Source of the DNA: Selenomonadaceae bacterium
GTDB lineage: Bacteria; Bacillota; Negativicutes; Selenomonadales; Selenomonadaceae
DNA: 35,284 nucleotides
NCBI GenBank assembly: GCA_017634675.1
Contig: JAGBMX010000007.1
Location: 1 to 35,284 of the forward strand
Direction: 5' to 3'
Shown here: in pieces, positions 25,161 to 33,438 of the stretch
How positions within the stretch are numbered: position 1 is the first letter of the stretch
How the letters are laid out: each line of letters starts with the position of its first letter
Program-made: the position numbers and the translations under genes
The notes under the pieces: generated by a model
Told to the model about the DNA's origin: nothing
The model's input: only the letters and a program-made list of their open reading frames with translations
The model's database searches: none

Positions 25161-26063
25161 ATGATGAGGGAAATCGTAAAGGCAAGCGGAATTTTCCTGT
25201 TATGCCTCGCTTTTTTGGTGGGAAATCCTAGTGTAGTTATGGCAAAAGGAGAATCTACGACTATTAAGGATATTTTAAAAATAGTTGCGGCGCAGACGAT
25301 TTTTGCCAAAATAGCGCCGATATTTGGGTTGGGACCTAAGAAAACAAAGGAACAGAAGGCTCAAGAAAAAAAAGAAAAAGAAGAAAATAAAAAGTATAAA
25401 GAGATTGAAAAAGCCCAAAAAGAAGCGGATAAAAAGGAAAAAGCGGCAGATGCGATAGATAAGCCGGACACTAGGATAGGCAAAGTGAAAAAATGGGCGG
25501 AGGCGGGAGATGCTGAAGCTCAATGTATCATTTATTACGCTTATGAAAAAGGAAAGCGCGCGCCAGAAGATCATGAACAGGCGTATAAATGGAAGCAAAA
25601 GGCGTTGAAGCAGAATGCGGATTTGGTGGACGAATTTATCCCTAATGTCTATTATAGGGATGACGTACCGATGGGTAGGCTTTTTGCTTTGGCAGGTCGT
25701 CGCGCTCATTTGGGTTATTATGTGAAGCAGGACGTAAAAGACGCTATACGCTGGAGTAAGTTAGGCGCAGAGGAAAAGGATTCAATGGCGATAAGTTATC
25801 TCGCTTCTGCGTATTATACCGGACGTGGGATGCCTAAGGATGTAAAACGAGCTGTGCAGCTTGCCGAATCCACTTATAAGGAAAAACTTTCCCTCTATAT
25901 ATTGATAGATGCATATAAAAAGGGAAGAGGCGTAAAGCAGGATATAGACAGAAGCGAAAAATACGAGAGATATTTAAAGTTGGTATATCCCAAAAGCGAA
26001 AAGAAAGCCAAAGATGAAAGGAAAAGAGCTGTGCGGGAGGCCGAACGAGCTGAGAACGATTGA
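25161..26063 (+). CDS. Exported Sel1-repeat protein
   Basis: 300 aa. A signal peptide (about 1-28, ending VVMA-KG) sends it across the membrane. A Lys/Glu-rich, probably coiled segment (about 59-105) comes next, then Sel1-like helical repeats: AEAQCIIYYAYEKGK with EDHEQAYKW, DVKDAIRWSKLGAE, SYLASAYYTGRGMPKDVKRA, and LIDAYKKGRGVKQDI. Sel1 repeats are protein-binding scaffolds. The charged C terminus (KKAKDERKRAVREAERAE) is helical. The gene starts 15 nt after the Hsp70-like gene. It could be the periplasm-side or surface partner of the membrane proteins in this cluster. Confidence 0.78.
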   Translation: MMREIVKASGIFLLCLAFLVGNPSVVMAKGESTTIKDILKIVAAQTIFAKIAPIFGLGPKKTKEQKAQEKKEKEENKKYKEIEKAQKEADKKEKAADAIDKPDTRIGKVKKWAEAGDAEAQCIIYYAYEKGKRAPEDHEQAYKWKQKALKQNADLVDEFIPNVYYRDDVPMGRLFALAGRRAHLGYYVKQDVKDAIRWSKLGAEEKDSMAISYLASAYYTGRGMPKDVKRAVQLAESTYKEKLSLYILIDAYKKGRGVKQDIDRSEKYERYLKLVYPKSEKKAKDERKRAVREAERAEND

Positions 26064-26074
26064 AGGCGGCGATT

Positions 26075-27361
26075 ATGGCAATATTTGACGACGGTTTTGA
26101 TTTTGACAAATACGTAAGGAAACGGCTGATGGAAATGGATAATCTGGAAAGCCGCGAACTTTTTAAAGAAATTATACGAGATATGATGGGGGAATTTTAT
26201 AATCACGTAGCGAGCGAATATAAATTTTTGGAAGACAGAGTATTTAAAGAAGCTCCGAGACCCGTAAGAATGCCGGACATCACAACGGGTGTTGTTGCTC
26301 TTGATGAATACGATGTTACCGATAGGAACTTCCGACCGATGGATGAGGGAGATTTAGAAAAAAAGACTCCCGATACGGAGGTTATGCTTCAAAGTTTGGC
26401 AGATAACAAACCTTATTTACTTTATACGGCTTTTATCCCGGAAGATTATTTTAAATTGCAAAATATCGAAAATAGAGTGTTTCATGGACTGATTGAGTTA
26501 GGAGAAACAAAAGTTGCGGCGGATTTTAAAGTTAAACTTTGTCGGCGTTACATGGACAAGATCGAAGGGTTATACGATGTGGCAAAACTCAATAATCTTC
26601 CGTGGAGAACAGTTCTCGCTCCTTATCTTTACAAGTTTTTTGACGTAATGATAACAAGGGTTGATGAAATTGACACGAAGGCTAAGATAACCAACGTTAC
26701 CGTGGATTTTGAGGAATATAACAAAAAGGCGAAATTTGGCGTTTTTCCTATCTGGAACCTTTTCAAAACTGAGATAATGGCCTCCGCATACCCACAACCT
26801 GTGGTGGAACGGGCTGTTTTTGAACATGTTTTGTATGCGGGGCAATTTAAGAAAAACGCTTCATATCTCTTGACCGAATCGGATTCAACAGTAAGAGATA
26901 TAAGATGGCAAGACGGAGATCTATATATATTGGCGGATGGAGAGACCCCTGGCAACTGGGGTTTTTACGAAGTTCACAATGAAAAAGAGTGGTTTTATCA
27001 TCTTCCTGCTTTTGACAATCGGCAATATGATACGTTTTCCAACAATATGCGCGAATATTTTGGCGAAAGAATAAAGAGTAAGACGGAGATTATACGATAC
27101 CTTAGTTCCTTCGTTGCGTCGCAGCATTTTAATTATATGGACGTAAAGCTTATGCCTGCGGGGGACGATACCGGCGATACATACGATACGGAAAGTTTCA
27201 TCAACTACGAATACAGATGGGAAGATTCGACGAAAACTCTAATGGTATATTTTGACGCTCAAAAAATGAATTATTATTTAAATCGAGATATTTTAAGTTT
27301 TTTAATAACTAATCTTTCTCATTTTTTTCCTGAATATAACTGCGTAGGTAAAATAGTGTAA
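26075..27361 (+). CDS. Unrecognised protein, candidate baseplate component
   Basis: 428 aa from ATG 26075 (AAGGCGG about 8 nt upstream; a TTG at 26060 would overlap the previous gene). No signal peptide or membrane helix. The N-terminal helix contains EIIRDMMGEFYNHVASEYKF, loosely like the start of TssF/gp6-type wedge proteins; the rest mixes helices and beta strands with many aromatic residues. I do not recognise a family with confidence. Size and its place between regulatory and spike genes make a wedge or baseplate part the best guess. Repeat copy E starts 3 nt after its stop codon, so a transcript end may lie here. Confidence 0.55.
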   Translation: MAIFDDGFDFDKYVRKRLMEMDNLESRELFKEIIRDMMGEFYNHVASEYKFLEDRVFKEAPRPVRMPDITTGVVALDEYDVTDRNFRPMDEGDLEKKTPDTEVMLQSLADNKPYLLYTAFIPEDYFKLQNIENRVFHGLIELGETKVAADFKVKLCRRYMDKIEGLYDVAKLNNLPWRTVLAPYLYKFFDVMITRVDEIDTKAKITNVTVDFEEYNKKAKFGVFPIWNLFKTEIMASAYPQPVVERAVFEHVLYAGQFKKNASYLLTESDSTVRDIRWQDGDLYILADGETPGNWGFYEVHNEKEWFYHLPAFDNRQYDTFSNNMREYFGERIKSKTEIIRYLSSFVASQHFNYMDVKLMPAGDDTGDTYDTESFINYEYRWEDSTKTLMVYFDAQKMNYYLNRDILSFLITNLSHFFPEYNCVGKIV

Positions 27362-27364
27362 AAA

Positions 27365-27413
27365 ATTATTAAAATTTTTTCTCTCTCTTTTTTATAAAAA
27401 AGAGAGAGAAAAA
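27365..27413 (+). repeat. Pyrimidine-purine repeat, copy E (collapsed form)
   Basis: Box ATTATTAAAA (27365-27374, a variant of TTATTAAAG) is followed by a pyrimidine tract and a perfect 18-bp palindrome, 27376-27393 with 27396-27413, centre AT. The purine strand continues (G-A3-G-TA, to 27420) exactly as in copy D but has no pyrimidine partner, and the separate Y1 tract is missing. The T6-C-T-C-T-C-T-C-T6 core is mirror-symmetric, so Y1 and Y2 appear to have been joined by a deletion. It follows the stop codon of the preceding gene. Confidence 0.75.
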
Positions 27414-27452
27414 GAAAGTAGAAGCGAACTATGAGTTGGGGAGGGCGGCGGT

Positions 27453-28160
27453 GTGAATTTTATATGGGATATAGCGTTGCAGGCGCAAAGAGACAAATTG
27501 CCTTTAGATAAACTTTTTTTTCAACCTGCCAAAAATCCTTCGCCTTGTTATGAGCAATCTTTTAAGTCGATAAACGAAACCCATGTGTATAACCCTTTGG
27601 TTGAGATAAATCCTTTTATGCGTTTTACGGGTATTTTTCAATATTTGTTGCATCGAGATGTGGTTTATGATTTAGAAGCGGAAAATAAACAGTTTATATT
27701 TTTTGCTTTTGACGCTATCGTACACATTTTAGCGGAAATAGATCTTTGTCATGGCATGACTACTCGTGAATTTTACGTTCGCCGAGTAAAAAAGGAATTG
27801 CTTTACGGGGTATACGGTGATTTGGCGCAAGAAGCCATGGAAAGCATGACTAAAGAGGAACAGTTAAAAGTTGCGGACGAGCTTTATTGTGTAACGAAAA
27901 TCGGAGGAAGTTTCGCTTCGTTTTGCAAAATAGTAAAAGAGATTTTTCCCGGGGTCTTTATTTATCAGGGTAGACAAAAGAGACGCAGAGTTTATGTTTA
28001 TTTAGACAGGAAGGAAACGCCGGAACTTTCGACGCAATGGAAATTTTTAAGAGACACTTTTTTGCCGATAGATATGGAGGTAAGGGTGTTCTGGGATACG
28101 CACTTCGGCATTATAGGCGTGGCGCCGACGATGTTGAGCGAAGGTATAGCGATATTTTGA
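27453..28160 (+). CDS. Unrecognised protein, candidate baseplate component
   Basis: 235 aa from GTG 27453, with GGGGAGGG 7 nt upstream. Cytoplasmic by composition, mostly helical with a final beta segment EVRVFWDTHFGIIGVAPTML that resembles the strand-rich ends of tail wedge proteins. The first third contains PFMRFTGIFQYLL. No catalytic motif is visible. No family is recognised with confidence. It starts the block that leads to the PAAR and VgrG spike genes, so a baseplate wedge or connector is inferred from context. Confidence 0.55.
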   Translation: MNFIWDIALQAQRDKLPLDKLFFQPAKNPSPCYEQSFKSINETHVYNPLVEINPFMRFTGIFQYLLHRDVVYDLEAENKQFIFFAFDAIVHILAEIDLCHGMTTREFYVRRVKKELLYGVYGDLAQEAMESMTKEEQLKVADELYCVTKIGGSFASFCKIVKEIFPGVFIYQGRQKRRRVYVYLDRKETPELSTQWKFLRDTFLPIDMEVRVFWDTHFGIIGVAPTMLSEGIAIF

Positions 28161-28181
28161 TATTGTAATTGGGAGAATGAT

Positions 28182-28955
28182 ATGAACGAGCAGGGATATC
28201 CCATTTTGGAGGAAATGCGAATATTAAGAACGGAGGCGCTTAAAAGCATACGCGACAGGGCTTTTGATATGTTGCCTCTTTATCTTCACGATTATTCCGA
28301 CGGAGTTGTAAGCGGTTGTAAATTGCGGGCGTGGGAAAATTGTTTGGAGGTTATGCCCGGTATAGTAAAACACCAGGACTATATTTATTTGTTGAAAGAG
28401 CCGATGCAGGTAAATTACGAGGCCACAGAGGAATACGCCCTGTTAAAGCTCAAGTTTGAGAAGGAGAAGAATAAAGAAGGCATGATGTATCGAAGAATGT
28501 CGATTATGATTTCTCCAAATCCTCAAATAGAAGCGGATGAACTGGAAATTTGTCGGTTTAAGTTAAAATCAGGCGCCGTACTTAGAACTAAGTATGTAGA
28601 TTTTCTGGATTACATGACGGAATTTGATACCGTAAATCTTATTTTTACGCCTGCATCCGCGCCGGATAAGAGTTCTTTGTTGCCTGAAATTACGACGGCT
28701 TGGGCTATGGAAGCGAAAAATTATGATTTAAACGAAATTGATAGGGAATTTTGCTTGAAAGCTTTGTCTAAAAATGTCTTGACTTACGACGAAATAGCCT
28801 TTTATATTGCGTGGCGTTTGGAAATTCATTTTGAAGATTGGGACAATTTGACTTTGTACAATAAACTTTGTCAAATTTTAAAGGATATAAAGGCTAAAGG
28901 AGAAAGACGATGCAGAAATAGTAGCCGCAGCAGAAGAGAGGTTTATGTGGACTGA
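28182..28955 (+). CDS. Probable baseplate/appendage connector protein
   Basis: 257 aa from ATG 28182 (GGGAGA 5 nt upstream). The N-terminal part has the pattern of phage tail-appendage and TssK-type shell domains: GVVSGCKLRAWENCLEVMPG, then IYLLKEP, then an alternating-strand ALLKLKFEK. A helical C-terminal part (YDEIAFYIAWRLEIHFEDW) follows. The last 14 residues are Arg/Ser-rich (CRNSSRSRREVYVD) and look out of character; a +1 shift near 28900 would instead give an acidic, alanine-rich end (DDAEIVAAAEERFMW) closing at 28971. A recent frameshift or a programmed one is possible. The stop overlaps the next small frame (TGATG). Confidence 0.55.
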   Translation: MNEQGYPILEEMRILRTEALKSIRDRAFDMLPLYLHDYSDGVVSGCKLRAWENCLEVMPGIVKHQDYIYLLKEPMQVNYEATEEYALLKLKFEKEKNKEGMMYRRMSIMISPNPQIEADELEICRFKLKSGAVLRTKYVDFLDYMTEFDTVNLIFTPASAPDKSSLLPEITTAWAMEAKNYDLNEIDREFCLKALSKNVLTYDEIAFYIAWRLEIHFEDWDNLTLYNKLCQILKDIKAKGERRCRNSSRSRREVYVD

Positions 28956-29092
28956 TGGAAAAAACCTTTGACAGAGTCTTTTATGATGAGGACATACTTC
29001 GTATACAAAATGAAATGCGTCATCCCGAAATTTTCGATGATGAAGAGGAAAACGAAGATAACAAATCAGAAGAAACAAACGAAATAAACTAA
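28955..29092 (+). CDS. Small acidic protein
   Basis: 45 aa from an ATG overlapping the previous stop (TGATG). The first 28 residues look structured (MEKTFDRVFYDEDILRIQNE), the rest is strongly acidic (DDEEENEDNK) and probably disordered. No clear ribosome site, so expression would rely on coupling. No family recognised. The frame stays open for another 36 codons past its TAA, to 29203. From 29093 to 29207 there is otherwise only the GGAAGG ribosome site of the PAAR gene and a GC-richer patch (29108-29130). Confidence 0.45.
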   Translation: MEKTFDRVFYDEDILRIQNEMRHPEIFDDEEENEDNKSEETNEIN

Positions 29093-29207
29093 AGAGAAAC
29101 TTTAGACGCGCCCGGGAGTCCGGAGGACGAAAACCCTTTGGCATGGTCAAGTGGCAGCGCGCTTTGCATGGTTTGGGACAAAGTATTAACAAAAGGAAGG
29201 TGAAGAA

Positions 29208-29537
29208 ATGGCTAAGGGATTTATGACTGGCATGGCCTTGATCAGGTGTAACAGCGGAGTTGCGCCGGTGCCGTTGCTGTTGCCGGTAAGTCACGGGGTT
29301 ACGTCTAAAGGGCAACCCTTGGTGAACGCTAACGATCATATTCCAATGATGAATATTCTGCCTTTTGGAATTTGTTCTAAGAAACCCGTTGCGCCTCCGG
29401 GAGCAAATATTTGTATTCCGATAACTCCTATGGCGTGGAAAAAGGGAGATAAGAATTGCTTTGTAGCGGGAGCGCCGGCTTTGACGAAAGACAGTTGCTT
29501 AACTTGCATGATGGGCGGAACCATTAAGTTTGTTTAA
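29208..29537 (+). CDS. PAAR-like spike-tip protein (DUF4280)
   Basis: 109 aa. DUF4280 features are visible: early CNSG, HIPMMNILPFGICSK in the middle, PGANICIPITPMAWKKGD, and the end AGAPALTKDSCLTCMMGGTI. Five cysteines are spread over the chain; the family is a PAAR-like cone that caps VgrG and sharpens the spike. GGAAGG 7 nt before the ATG. It is followed at once by two VgrG-like genes, the expected partners. This gene is the clearest single marker that the cluster is a contractile injection system. Confidence 0.85.
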   Translation: MAKGFMTGMALIRCNSGVAPVPLLLPVSHGVTSKGQPLVNANDHIPMMNILPFGICSKKPVAPPGANICIPITPMAWKKGDKNCFVAGAPALTKDSCLTCMMGGTIKFV

Positions 29538-29554
29538 AGGAAGAAGGGCGCATT

Positions 29555-31357
29555 ATGGGGAATAAGCCTGTAAATCTCCGTGAAGTAACGGCAGAAGGGT
29601 TGCCGAAAGGCAGGATCCTTCATTTGGATATAGAGGAACTTGCAGGAGAGCATGGTCTTTTAAAAATTGCCATAAAAACGGATGCGTCTTTAAAGATGAG
29701 TGATCTTTTAGGTCTTGCGGAAAAAAAATTTAAGTTGAAAACAAGCGGAGATATATTTTTTTGCGGCGTAGTGATTAAATGCGAGGAAGATGAAAAGGAC
29801 GGCGGCACTGTTCTTTATATTACAGGCGCTACTTTGTCAATGTTGTTTGATAAAGTGAAAAGAAGTCGTACTTTTCAAGCGACGAATAAAACCGTTGAAG
29901 ACGTTGCGGGAACTATTAAGAAGGAGTCAGGCGTAAAGGATGCGGATATAAGGATAGCGGAAAAAACGAAGATAACGGATTTTTTGTATCAGGATAATGA
30001 AACCGATTGGGAATTTTTAAAACGACTCAACGGTGGAAAATTAGTTTTTCCCGATTCTAAAAGCGATGTGCCGAGGGTAAGTTTTGCTTCGTTTGCAAAT
30101 AAAGCGAAAACCGACGTAAAAATCAGAGAGATTTCGACTTATGCGCCACTTGCTAAAGTCGCTTTATTGAAAGAAAACGTGAAGAGCGATTTAAAACCTG
30201 TTTCTTTCATTGAAACGGAGATAATCACACCGGAGCTCAAAATCGGCGCAGGTTATGAATTCAATTACGGAAATAAGAGTCAAGTGGCGGTGCGAAGCAA
30301 AATAACAAGCGAGAACGGGATTTTGTTAAACAGGGTTAGGTTAGCGCCTAAGGAAGGATTATTTGAATCTGCAAAGGAAATTTTAAAAGAACAGGGCAGA
30401 GGCAAATACTTAATAGGAAAAGTTCTCGAGGCTATGGGCAAGGATAAGAATAACAAGGGTGACGACAATTCGTTAAAAATTCATTTTGACTGCGATAAAC
30501 AGCAGGATGCGGCAAAGGCTAGGTGGATTCCCTATTCAAACGTGGTGAATAATTATATGTATTCCATGCCCGATAAGGGAGAAAAAGTTGTAGTTTACTT
30601 TGAAGAGGGCGGCTTGCTTTTAGCTATCGGAAGTTTACGGGAAAAAGAGGCTTTTCTGGATAAGTTGCAACCTACGACAAGGACTTTTGTGTCGGAAGGA
30701 CAGTCCGTGGAGTTTACCACTGAGGATTTGACGTTAGCCACTAAGGACAAAGAAATGAGCTTGCAGGAAAAGTTTGACGGAGGGATTTTCTTAAAATCCA
30801 AAAAAAATGTCAATATAACGGCTGATAGCGATTTATCTCTGCAAGCGTCGGCAGGTAACGTGTTAAGCAATCAATTAAAAATGATTGCTCCACATTCGAC
30901 GGGATATATCGCATATACCTCAACGGGCGGACAACCCGCCAAGACAATGATAAGCACGGCGGCGGGAATGTTGGGAGAGAGTCCCGGCAGTTTAAAATCT
31001 TCGGGAGCGAAGCTTGAAAAAACCGAACTTTCCGATTTGGCGAAGGAATTGGATAAAAAAATCAACGCAGAGAACAAGAAGAAGGGAGAAAAGAAATCCA
31101 CAGACGGCAACAGCGGGACATTAAAAATTAAAGGCAGTAAGGGCGTAATTCTTGCCGTAGGAAACAGCAGTATAGACGTTGGAAAGGGAAAAATAAAAAC
31201 AAAGGCTCTGTTTACGGGAGCGTATATGCCCGGAGCGGGAGTAGGAAGCGGTCAACCTGCGGCAATAGGACCCGGCTCGGTAAGCAACGCGGTAAAAACT
31301 TCCGCTAAAGAACAGGGCGCAAAAGACAGACCAAGAATAAAATACAAAACAAAATAG
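29555..31357 (+). CDS. VgrG-like spike protein 1
   Basis: 600 aa. Phage tail protein D (gp27)-like part at about 1-230 with the tell-tale QDNETDWEFLKRLNGG (about 146-161). A gp5-type OB fold follows (about 288-365: GKVLEAMGKDK, LKIHFDCDK, RWIPYSN, MPDKGEKVVVYF). A beta-rich stretch comes next (KKNVNITADSDLSLQASAGN), then a Lys-rich helix and a Gly/Pro-rich tail (TGAYMPGAGVGSGQPAAIGP). That tail may bind the PAAR-like tip or a cargo. VgrG trimers form the puncturing spike on top of the tube. ATG 29555 with AAGGAAGAAGGG upstream. It starts 17 nt after the PAAR-like gene. Confidence 0.85.
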   Translation: MGNKPVNLREVTAEGLPKGRILHLDIEELAGEHGLLKIAIKTDASLKMSDLLGLAEKKFKLKTSGDIFFCGVVIKCEEDEKDGGTVLYITGATLSMLFDKVKRSRTFQATNKTVEDVAGTIKKESGVKDADIRIAEKTKITDFLYQDNETDWEFLKRLNGGKLVFPDSKSDVPRVSFASFANKAKTDVKIREISTYAPLAKVALLKENVKSDLKPVSFIETEIITPELKIGAGYEFNYGNKSQVAVRSKITSENGILLNRVRLAPKEGLFESAKEILKEQGRGKYLIGKVLEAMGKDKNNKGDDNSLKIHFDCDKQQDAAKARWIPYSNVVNNYMYSMPDKGEKVVVYFEEGGLLLAIGSLREKEAFLDKLQPTTRTFVSEGQSVEFTTEDLTLATKDKEMSLQEKFDGGIFLKSKKNVNITADSDLSLQASAGNVLSNQLKMIAPHSTGYIAYTSTGGQPAKTMISTAAGMLGESPGSLKSSGAKLEKTELSDLAKELDKKINAENKKKGEKKSTDGNSGTLKIKGSKGVILAVGNSSIDVGKGKIKTKALFTGAYMPGAGVGSGQPAAIGPGSVSNAVKTSAKEQGAKDRPRIKYKTK

Positions 31358-31366
31358 TTGCGGGGT

Positions 31367-31383
31367 TTGGGGCGGCGCCCCAA
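31367..31383 (+). other. GC-rich hairpin between the two VgrG genes
   Basis: TTGGGGC (31367-31373) pairs with GCCCCAA (31377-31383), loop GGC. Just upstream is another G4 run (31362-31365), so a G-rich structure is also conceivable. It lies in the 43-nt gap before VgrG 2 and overlaps nothing coding. No T-run, so probably a processing or translation element if functional. Confidence 0.4.
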
Positions 31384-31400
31384 CTAAAGGGGTGAGGGAG

Positions 31401-32840
31401 TTGCCGAAACCTTATGTGGCAAAAAACGGGATAAGCGTTAGGATGATAAAGATAGAAGCGGAAGGGAAGGAAAGTCTTAGTGGGGCGAGACTTCTCGAAT
31501 TGTCTGTTCGCCATGCGCCAAACGAGCATGGGCGGGCATCTGTTTTGGTTGAAACTGATGGAGATGCAGGGAAAAAATTTATTGGGGATGCAAAATTCGA
31601 AAATAAGGTAAAAATATCTGTAGGTAAAGAGAAGCAAGTTATTTTTTTAGGAAATATTTTAGAAGCGAATTTGGAAAATTATGAAAGTTCTTCGTATCTG
31701 TCCTTGGAGCTTGTTGATACGAGCTATATGGCGAACGTAAAACAAAAGTCGGAGAGTTTTCAAAACAGCAAGAAAACCTATCAGGATATTTTGACCAAGG
31801 CTTTTGGTTCGGATGGCACGGTAAAGCTTTTGAGCAAGTTAAATAAATCTATCGAAAAACTTGTAATGCAGCTGTCGGAAACAAATTGGGAATTTGCCAA
31901 AAGGCTTGCGTCAAGATTTAATGTCCCGTTGATTTCTGATATTACCGCGCCGAAATGCTCCGTGTTTTTAGGGCTTAACGAGGGCAGCGGAGAGTTTGAC
32001 TTGACAACTTCGAGGGTTTCCAGATATGTGGAGGCTGAAACCTTTGAGAATGTGAGCAAGAATTTTTGGCTCAGTAAAGAAAAAGCTATGAAGGAAAATT
32101 TTTCGGGGCTTCGCGCAGAATCTTACGACTATGCCTATTTGGGAAATAAGGTAAAATTAAACGGTGAAAGTTATTATATAAGGAAGGTTTATGGGAAACT
32201 TTCGGGCGGTATTTTGAAGATGACTTATGACCTTGCTCTGAAATCAACCGGTTTTTTGGCCCCCGCAACACAGCATTTGAGTCTTGCCGGACGAATTATG
32301 ACAGGCGCAGTGAAAAACGTTAAAAAAGATAAGGTTCAAGTTCATTTTGTGGATATAGATAAAAGTTATGATTCTTCAGGAGACACTTGGTTTCCGTATG
32401 CGACGGCATATTCGAGCAAGGATGGCAGCGGCTGGTATGTTATGCCGGAAGTTGGAGATTATGTTCGAGTCCTTTTTCCTTCAAATGAGGAGTCGGAAGC
32501 CTTTGCATCTAGCGCAATTAATTTGTCGCCCATTGAAAAGGTTCGCAACAAGAGTTTCAAAGCTCCGGGCGGAAAGGAAATTTTGCTGACAGATACGGGA
32601 GTTGAGATTATCTGCGAACACCAAAAATTATTTGCAAAACTTGAAAAAGGGAAGGGTATTTCGCTTATATCAAATAAGAACATCAATGTGTCCGCAGATG
32701 GGGATATTTCTATGGATGCTAAAGGAAAGGTGCAGATAGTAGCGAAAAAAAGCATTGATTTACAAGCAGGGTCTTCGCATATAAAGATTTTGAGCGATCA
32801 GGTGTCTGTTGGCGGCAACAGTATAAAACTTGGCGAATAG
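31401..32840 (+). CDS. VgrG-like spike protein 2
   Basis: 479 aa from TTG 31401, which has AGGGG 8 nt upstream; the GTG at 31392 has no room for a ribosome site and would add three residues. gp27-like part with QLSETNWEFAKRLASRF (about 157-173), then an OB fold (GRIMTGAVKNVKKDKVQVHF, DTWFPYA, MPEVGDYVRVLFPS) and a beta-helix-like end with repeating strands (NKNINVSADGDISMDAKGK, KKSIDLQAGSSHIK). It lacks the long tail of VgrG 1. Two non-identical VgrG-type proteins could form different spikes or a hub plus spike, as gp27 and gp5 are separate in T4. Confidence 0.83.
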   Translation: MPKPYVAKNGISVRMIKIEAEGKESLSGARLLELSVRHAPNEHGRASVLVETDGDAGKKFIGDAKFENKVKISVGKEKQVIFLGNILEANLENYESSSYLSLELVDTSYMANVKQKSESFQNSKKTYQDILTKAFGSDGTVKLLSKLNKSIEKLVMQLSETNWEFAKRLASRFNVPLISDITAPKCSVFLGLNEGSGEFDLTTSRVSRYVEAETFENVSKNFWLSKEKAMKENFSGLRAESYDYAYLGNKVKLNGESYYIRKVYGKLSGGILKMTYDLALKSTGFLAPATQHLSLAGRIMTGAVKNVKKDKVQVHFVDIDKSYDSSGDTWFPYATAYSSKDGSGWYVMPEVGDYVRVLFPSNEESEAFASSAINLSPIEKVRNKSFKAPGGKEILLTDTGVEIICEHQKLFAKLEKGKGISLISNKNINVSADGDISMDAKGKVQIVAKKSIDLQAGSSHIKILSDQVSVGGNSIKLGE

Positions 32841-32850
32841 GTGAAATGTT

Positions 32851-33438
32851 ATGATAATGACCCTAGAAGATTATTACATTAAGCGTTATCAAGGCATAGA
32901 ACGTGAATTTTTGGACAAAACTTCGGCGTATTTGAATGAAAATACGGAGAAAATTTTGGAGTGTCTCGTAAAAAATACGACGGAAATCTTAAAGAAAGCC
33001 TTGAATATACAGAATGAGCGTGATATTTCCTGCGGTTATATGAGTTTTTCCCTGTTGCTCACTTCGGTCATGGTAAATAAGCCGGTGTTGCAAGTTGATT
33101 TTTATAGTGGCGAATGGGTATATAGCGAACCTTGGGGAAGAGAAAAAATAGATGCGAGTTTTCTCTTTCGGTATTGGGATGATTTACAAAAAGCCGCCTT
33201 TGACGATGATTATTTTATGCGAAGCCGTATAACTTCGGCTATGATAAAGACTTTCTTTTACGATACGTTGGATGAGCTGATTTATGTGCTTGCGGACTAT
33301 TTAAAAAAATACGGCGAAAATTTTGCAAATATACCGGAATTTAGCAAAATGAAAAAGGAAACTCCGGCGTATATAACGGTGGGGGCTTATTTAGACTGGC
33401 AAGAGAGAATATTTGCGGTGGAGAAAGATGAAAAGTGA
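32851..33438 (+). CDS. Unrecognised protein in the spike operon
   Basis: 195 aa from ATG 32851 (AGGTGA 6 nt upstream). No signal peptide or clear membrane helix. A helical start (IEREFLDKTSAYLNENTEKI) is followed by a mixed core with CGYMSFSLLLTSVM and DFYSGEWVYSEPWGREKID, then helices. No motif is recognised. Position after VgrG and an 11-nt overlap with the next gene suggest a spike- or cargo-related adaptor or an immunity-type protein, but neither is shown. Confidence 0.55.
   Translation: MIMTLEDYYIKRYQGIEREFLDKTSAYLNENTEKILECLVKNTTEILKKALNIQNERDISCGYMSFSLLLTSVMVNKPVLQVDFYSGEWVYSEPWGREKIDASFLFRYWDDLQKAAFDDDYFMRSRITSAMIKTFFYDTLDELIYVLADYLKKYGENFANIPEFSKMKKETPAYITVGAYLDWQERIFAVEKDEK

Noticed and set aside
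29093-29203. TAA read-through extension of the 45-aa protein
   Set aside because: No recoding signal is visible after the stop; noted only as part of the frameshift observation.
29143-29226. 27-residue basic frame overlapping the PAAR gene start
   Set aside because: No ribosome site at a workable distance, and it runs into the PAAR-like gene in another frame.
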